Shown: piece after piece, positions 63,485 to 64,000 of the stretch
Numbering within the stretch: position 1 is the stretch's first letter
Layout: each line of letters opens with the position of its first letter
DNA from: Mycobacterium ahvazicum
GTDB taxonomy: Bacteria; Actinomycetota; Actinomycetes; Mycobacteriales; Mycobacteriaceae
NCBI RefSeq assembly: GCF_900176255.2
Contig: NZ_FXEG02000002.1
Span: forward strand, 744,001-808,000
Reading direction: 5' to 3'
Length of the DNA: 64,000 bases
Notes under the pieces: model-generated
Told to the model about the DNA's origin: nothing
Database searches by the model: none
The model's input: only the letters and a program-made list of their open reading frames with translations
Program-made: the position numbers and the translations under genes

Positions 63485-64000
63485 ATGGTGACCCGGTTGT
63501 CCACAGCGGACGCATCCTTCTATCGGCTCGAAAACAGCGCCACCCCCATGTACGTCGGATCGCTGTCGATCCTGCAGCGCCCGCGCAACGGACTGAGCTA
63601 CGAGACGCTGCTCGCCGCCGTCGAACAGCGGTTGCCGCAAATACCTCGCTATCGGCAGAAGGTGCGCGAAGTGGGGGTCGGCATGGCCCGGCCGGTCTGG
63701 ATCGATGACGCCGACTTCGACATCACCTACCACGTGCGGCGCTCGGCGTTGCCGTCGCCGGGCAGCGATGAACAGCTGCACGAGCTGATCGCCCGGCTGG
63801 CCGCACGCCCGCTGGACAAGACGCGCCCGCTGTGGGAGATGTACCTGGTTGAAGGCCTGGCCAAGAACCGGGTCGCGCTCTACACCAAGTCGCACCAGGC
63901 GCTGATCAACGGGATGACCGCGCTGGAGATCGGCCATGTGATCGCCGATCGGACCCGGCAGCCGGCGCCGTTCCCCGAGGACATCTGGATCCCGGAACGC
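63485..64000 (+). CDS. WS/DGAT-like acyltransferase, N-terminal part (Rv3234c/Tgs3-like)
   Basis: The gene runs off the window after 172 codons. It matches the wax ester synthase/diacylglycerol acyltransferase family: VTRLSTADASFYRLENSATPMYVGSLSIL and PRYRQKVREVGVGMARPVWIDDADFDITYHVRRSALPSPGSDEQLHELIARLAARPLDKTRPLWEMYLVEGL. At the place of the catalytic HHxxxDG motif the sequence reads SHQALING, so both the second... that is, the first His and the Asp are replaced and activity is doubtful. The ATG at 63485 is chosen because AAGGAGG lies 11 bases upstream; a GTG at 63431 in the same frame has no such signal. Confidence 0.88.
   Translation, partial: MVTRLSTADASFYRLENSATPMYVGSLSILQRPRNGLSYETLLAAVEQRLPQIPRYRQKVREVGVGMARPVWIDDADFDITYHVRRSALPSPGSDEQLHELIARLAARPLDKTRPLWEMYLVEGLAKNRVALYTKSHQALINGMTALEIGHVIADRTRQPAPFPEDIWIPER

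Overview
The window is chromosomal DNA from a mycobacterium. It is GC-rich, and gene content and order follow Mycobacterium tuberculosis Rv3283 to Rv3234c in reverse orientation (sseA, maf, accE5, accD5, birA, purK, purE, fadE25, ctpC, lcp1, rmlD, wbbL, manB, mamA, fbiB, fbiA, whiB2, pmmA, manA, alkB, rubA, rubB, sahH, tmk, mtrA, mtrB, lpqB, hpf, secA1). Several insertions and one replaced block relative to that recalled map show it is not M. tuberculosis. A slow-growing non-tuberculous species is my inference. I saw no tRNA, rRNA, CRISPR array, insertion sequence or prophage.

Layout. 1-2.5 kb: acyl-CoA carboxylase epsilon and beta subunits with maf. 2.6-9.1 kb: an inserted KstD-like flavoprotein, birA, two small membrane proteins, purK/purE and fadE25. 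9.3-12.5 kb: an inserted operon of receiver-PP2C phosphatase, CHASE3-type histidine kinase and single-domain receiver. 12.4-21.4 kb: a SulP-carbonic anhydrase fusion, a CoA-transferase, an inserted methyltransferase/acyl-CoA ligase pair, and the metal exporter ctpC with its chaperone pacL1. 21.5-26.7 kb: cell-wall genes (LCP ligase lcp1; rmlD, wbbL, manB for the rhamnose linker and GDP-mannose). 26.7-31.5 kb: Nudix, mamA DNA methyltransferase, and fbiB/fbiA for coenzyme F420. 31.5-38.2 kb: whiB2 and mannose metabolism (pmmA, manA). 38.3-42.1 kb: permease and the alkB-rubA-rubB-tetR alkane hydroxylation operon. 42.2-48.6 kb: sahH, tmk, mtrA-mtrB-lpqB. 48.6-53.1 kb: an accessory block holding a broken methyltransferase, an AraC regulator, a Crp-like protein and a nitronate monooxygenase. 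53.1-57.7 kb: comF, ribosome hibernation factor, secA1. 57.8-64 kb: a hypothetical protein, a tandem HD-GYP/LuxR protein, a MddA/NnrU-like membrane protein, a KhtTU-like K+/H+ antiport pair, an Rv3235-like protein, and the start of a WS/DGAT-like gene.

Many genes are joined by 4-base ATGA/GTGA overlaps, and at least six have a TANNNT -10 box 6-8 bases from the start codon, as in leaderless mycobacterial transcripts. Non-coding points of interest are three loci carrying paired ~30-base-period palindromes, a MIRU-like repeat between mtrA and mtrB, a palindrome over the pacL1-ctpC promoter, and a perfect palindrome upstream of alkB. The least-described protein systems are the PP2C/kinase/receiver operon and the tandem HD-GYP-LuxR protein. 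All comparisons with M. tuberculosis are from memory of its gene order, not from a search.
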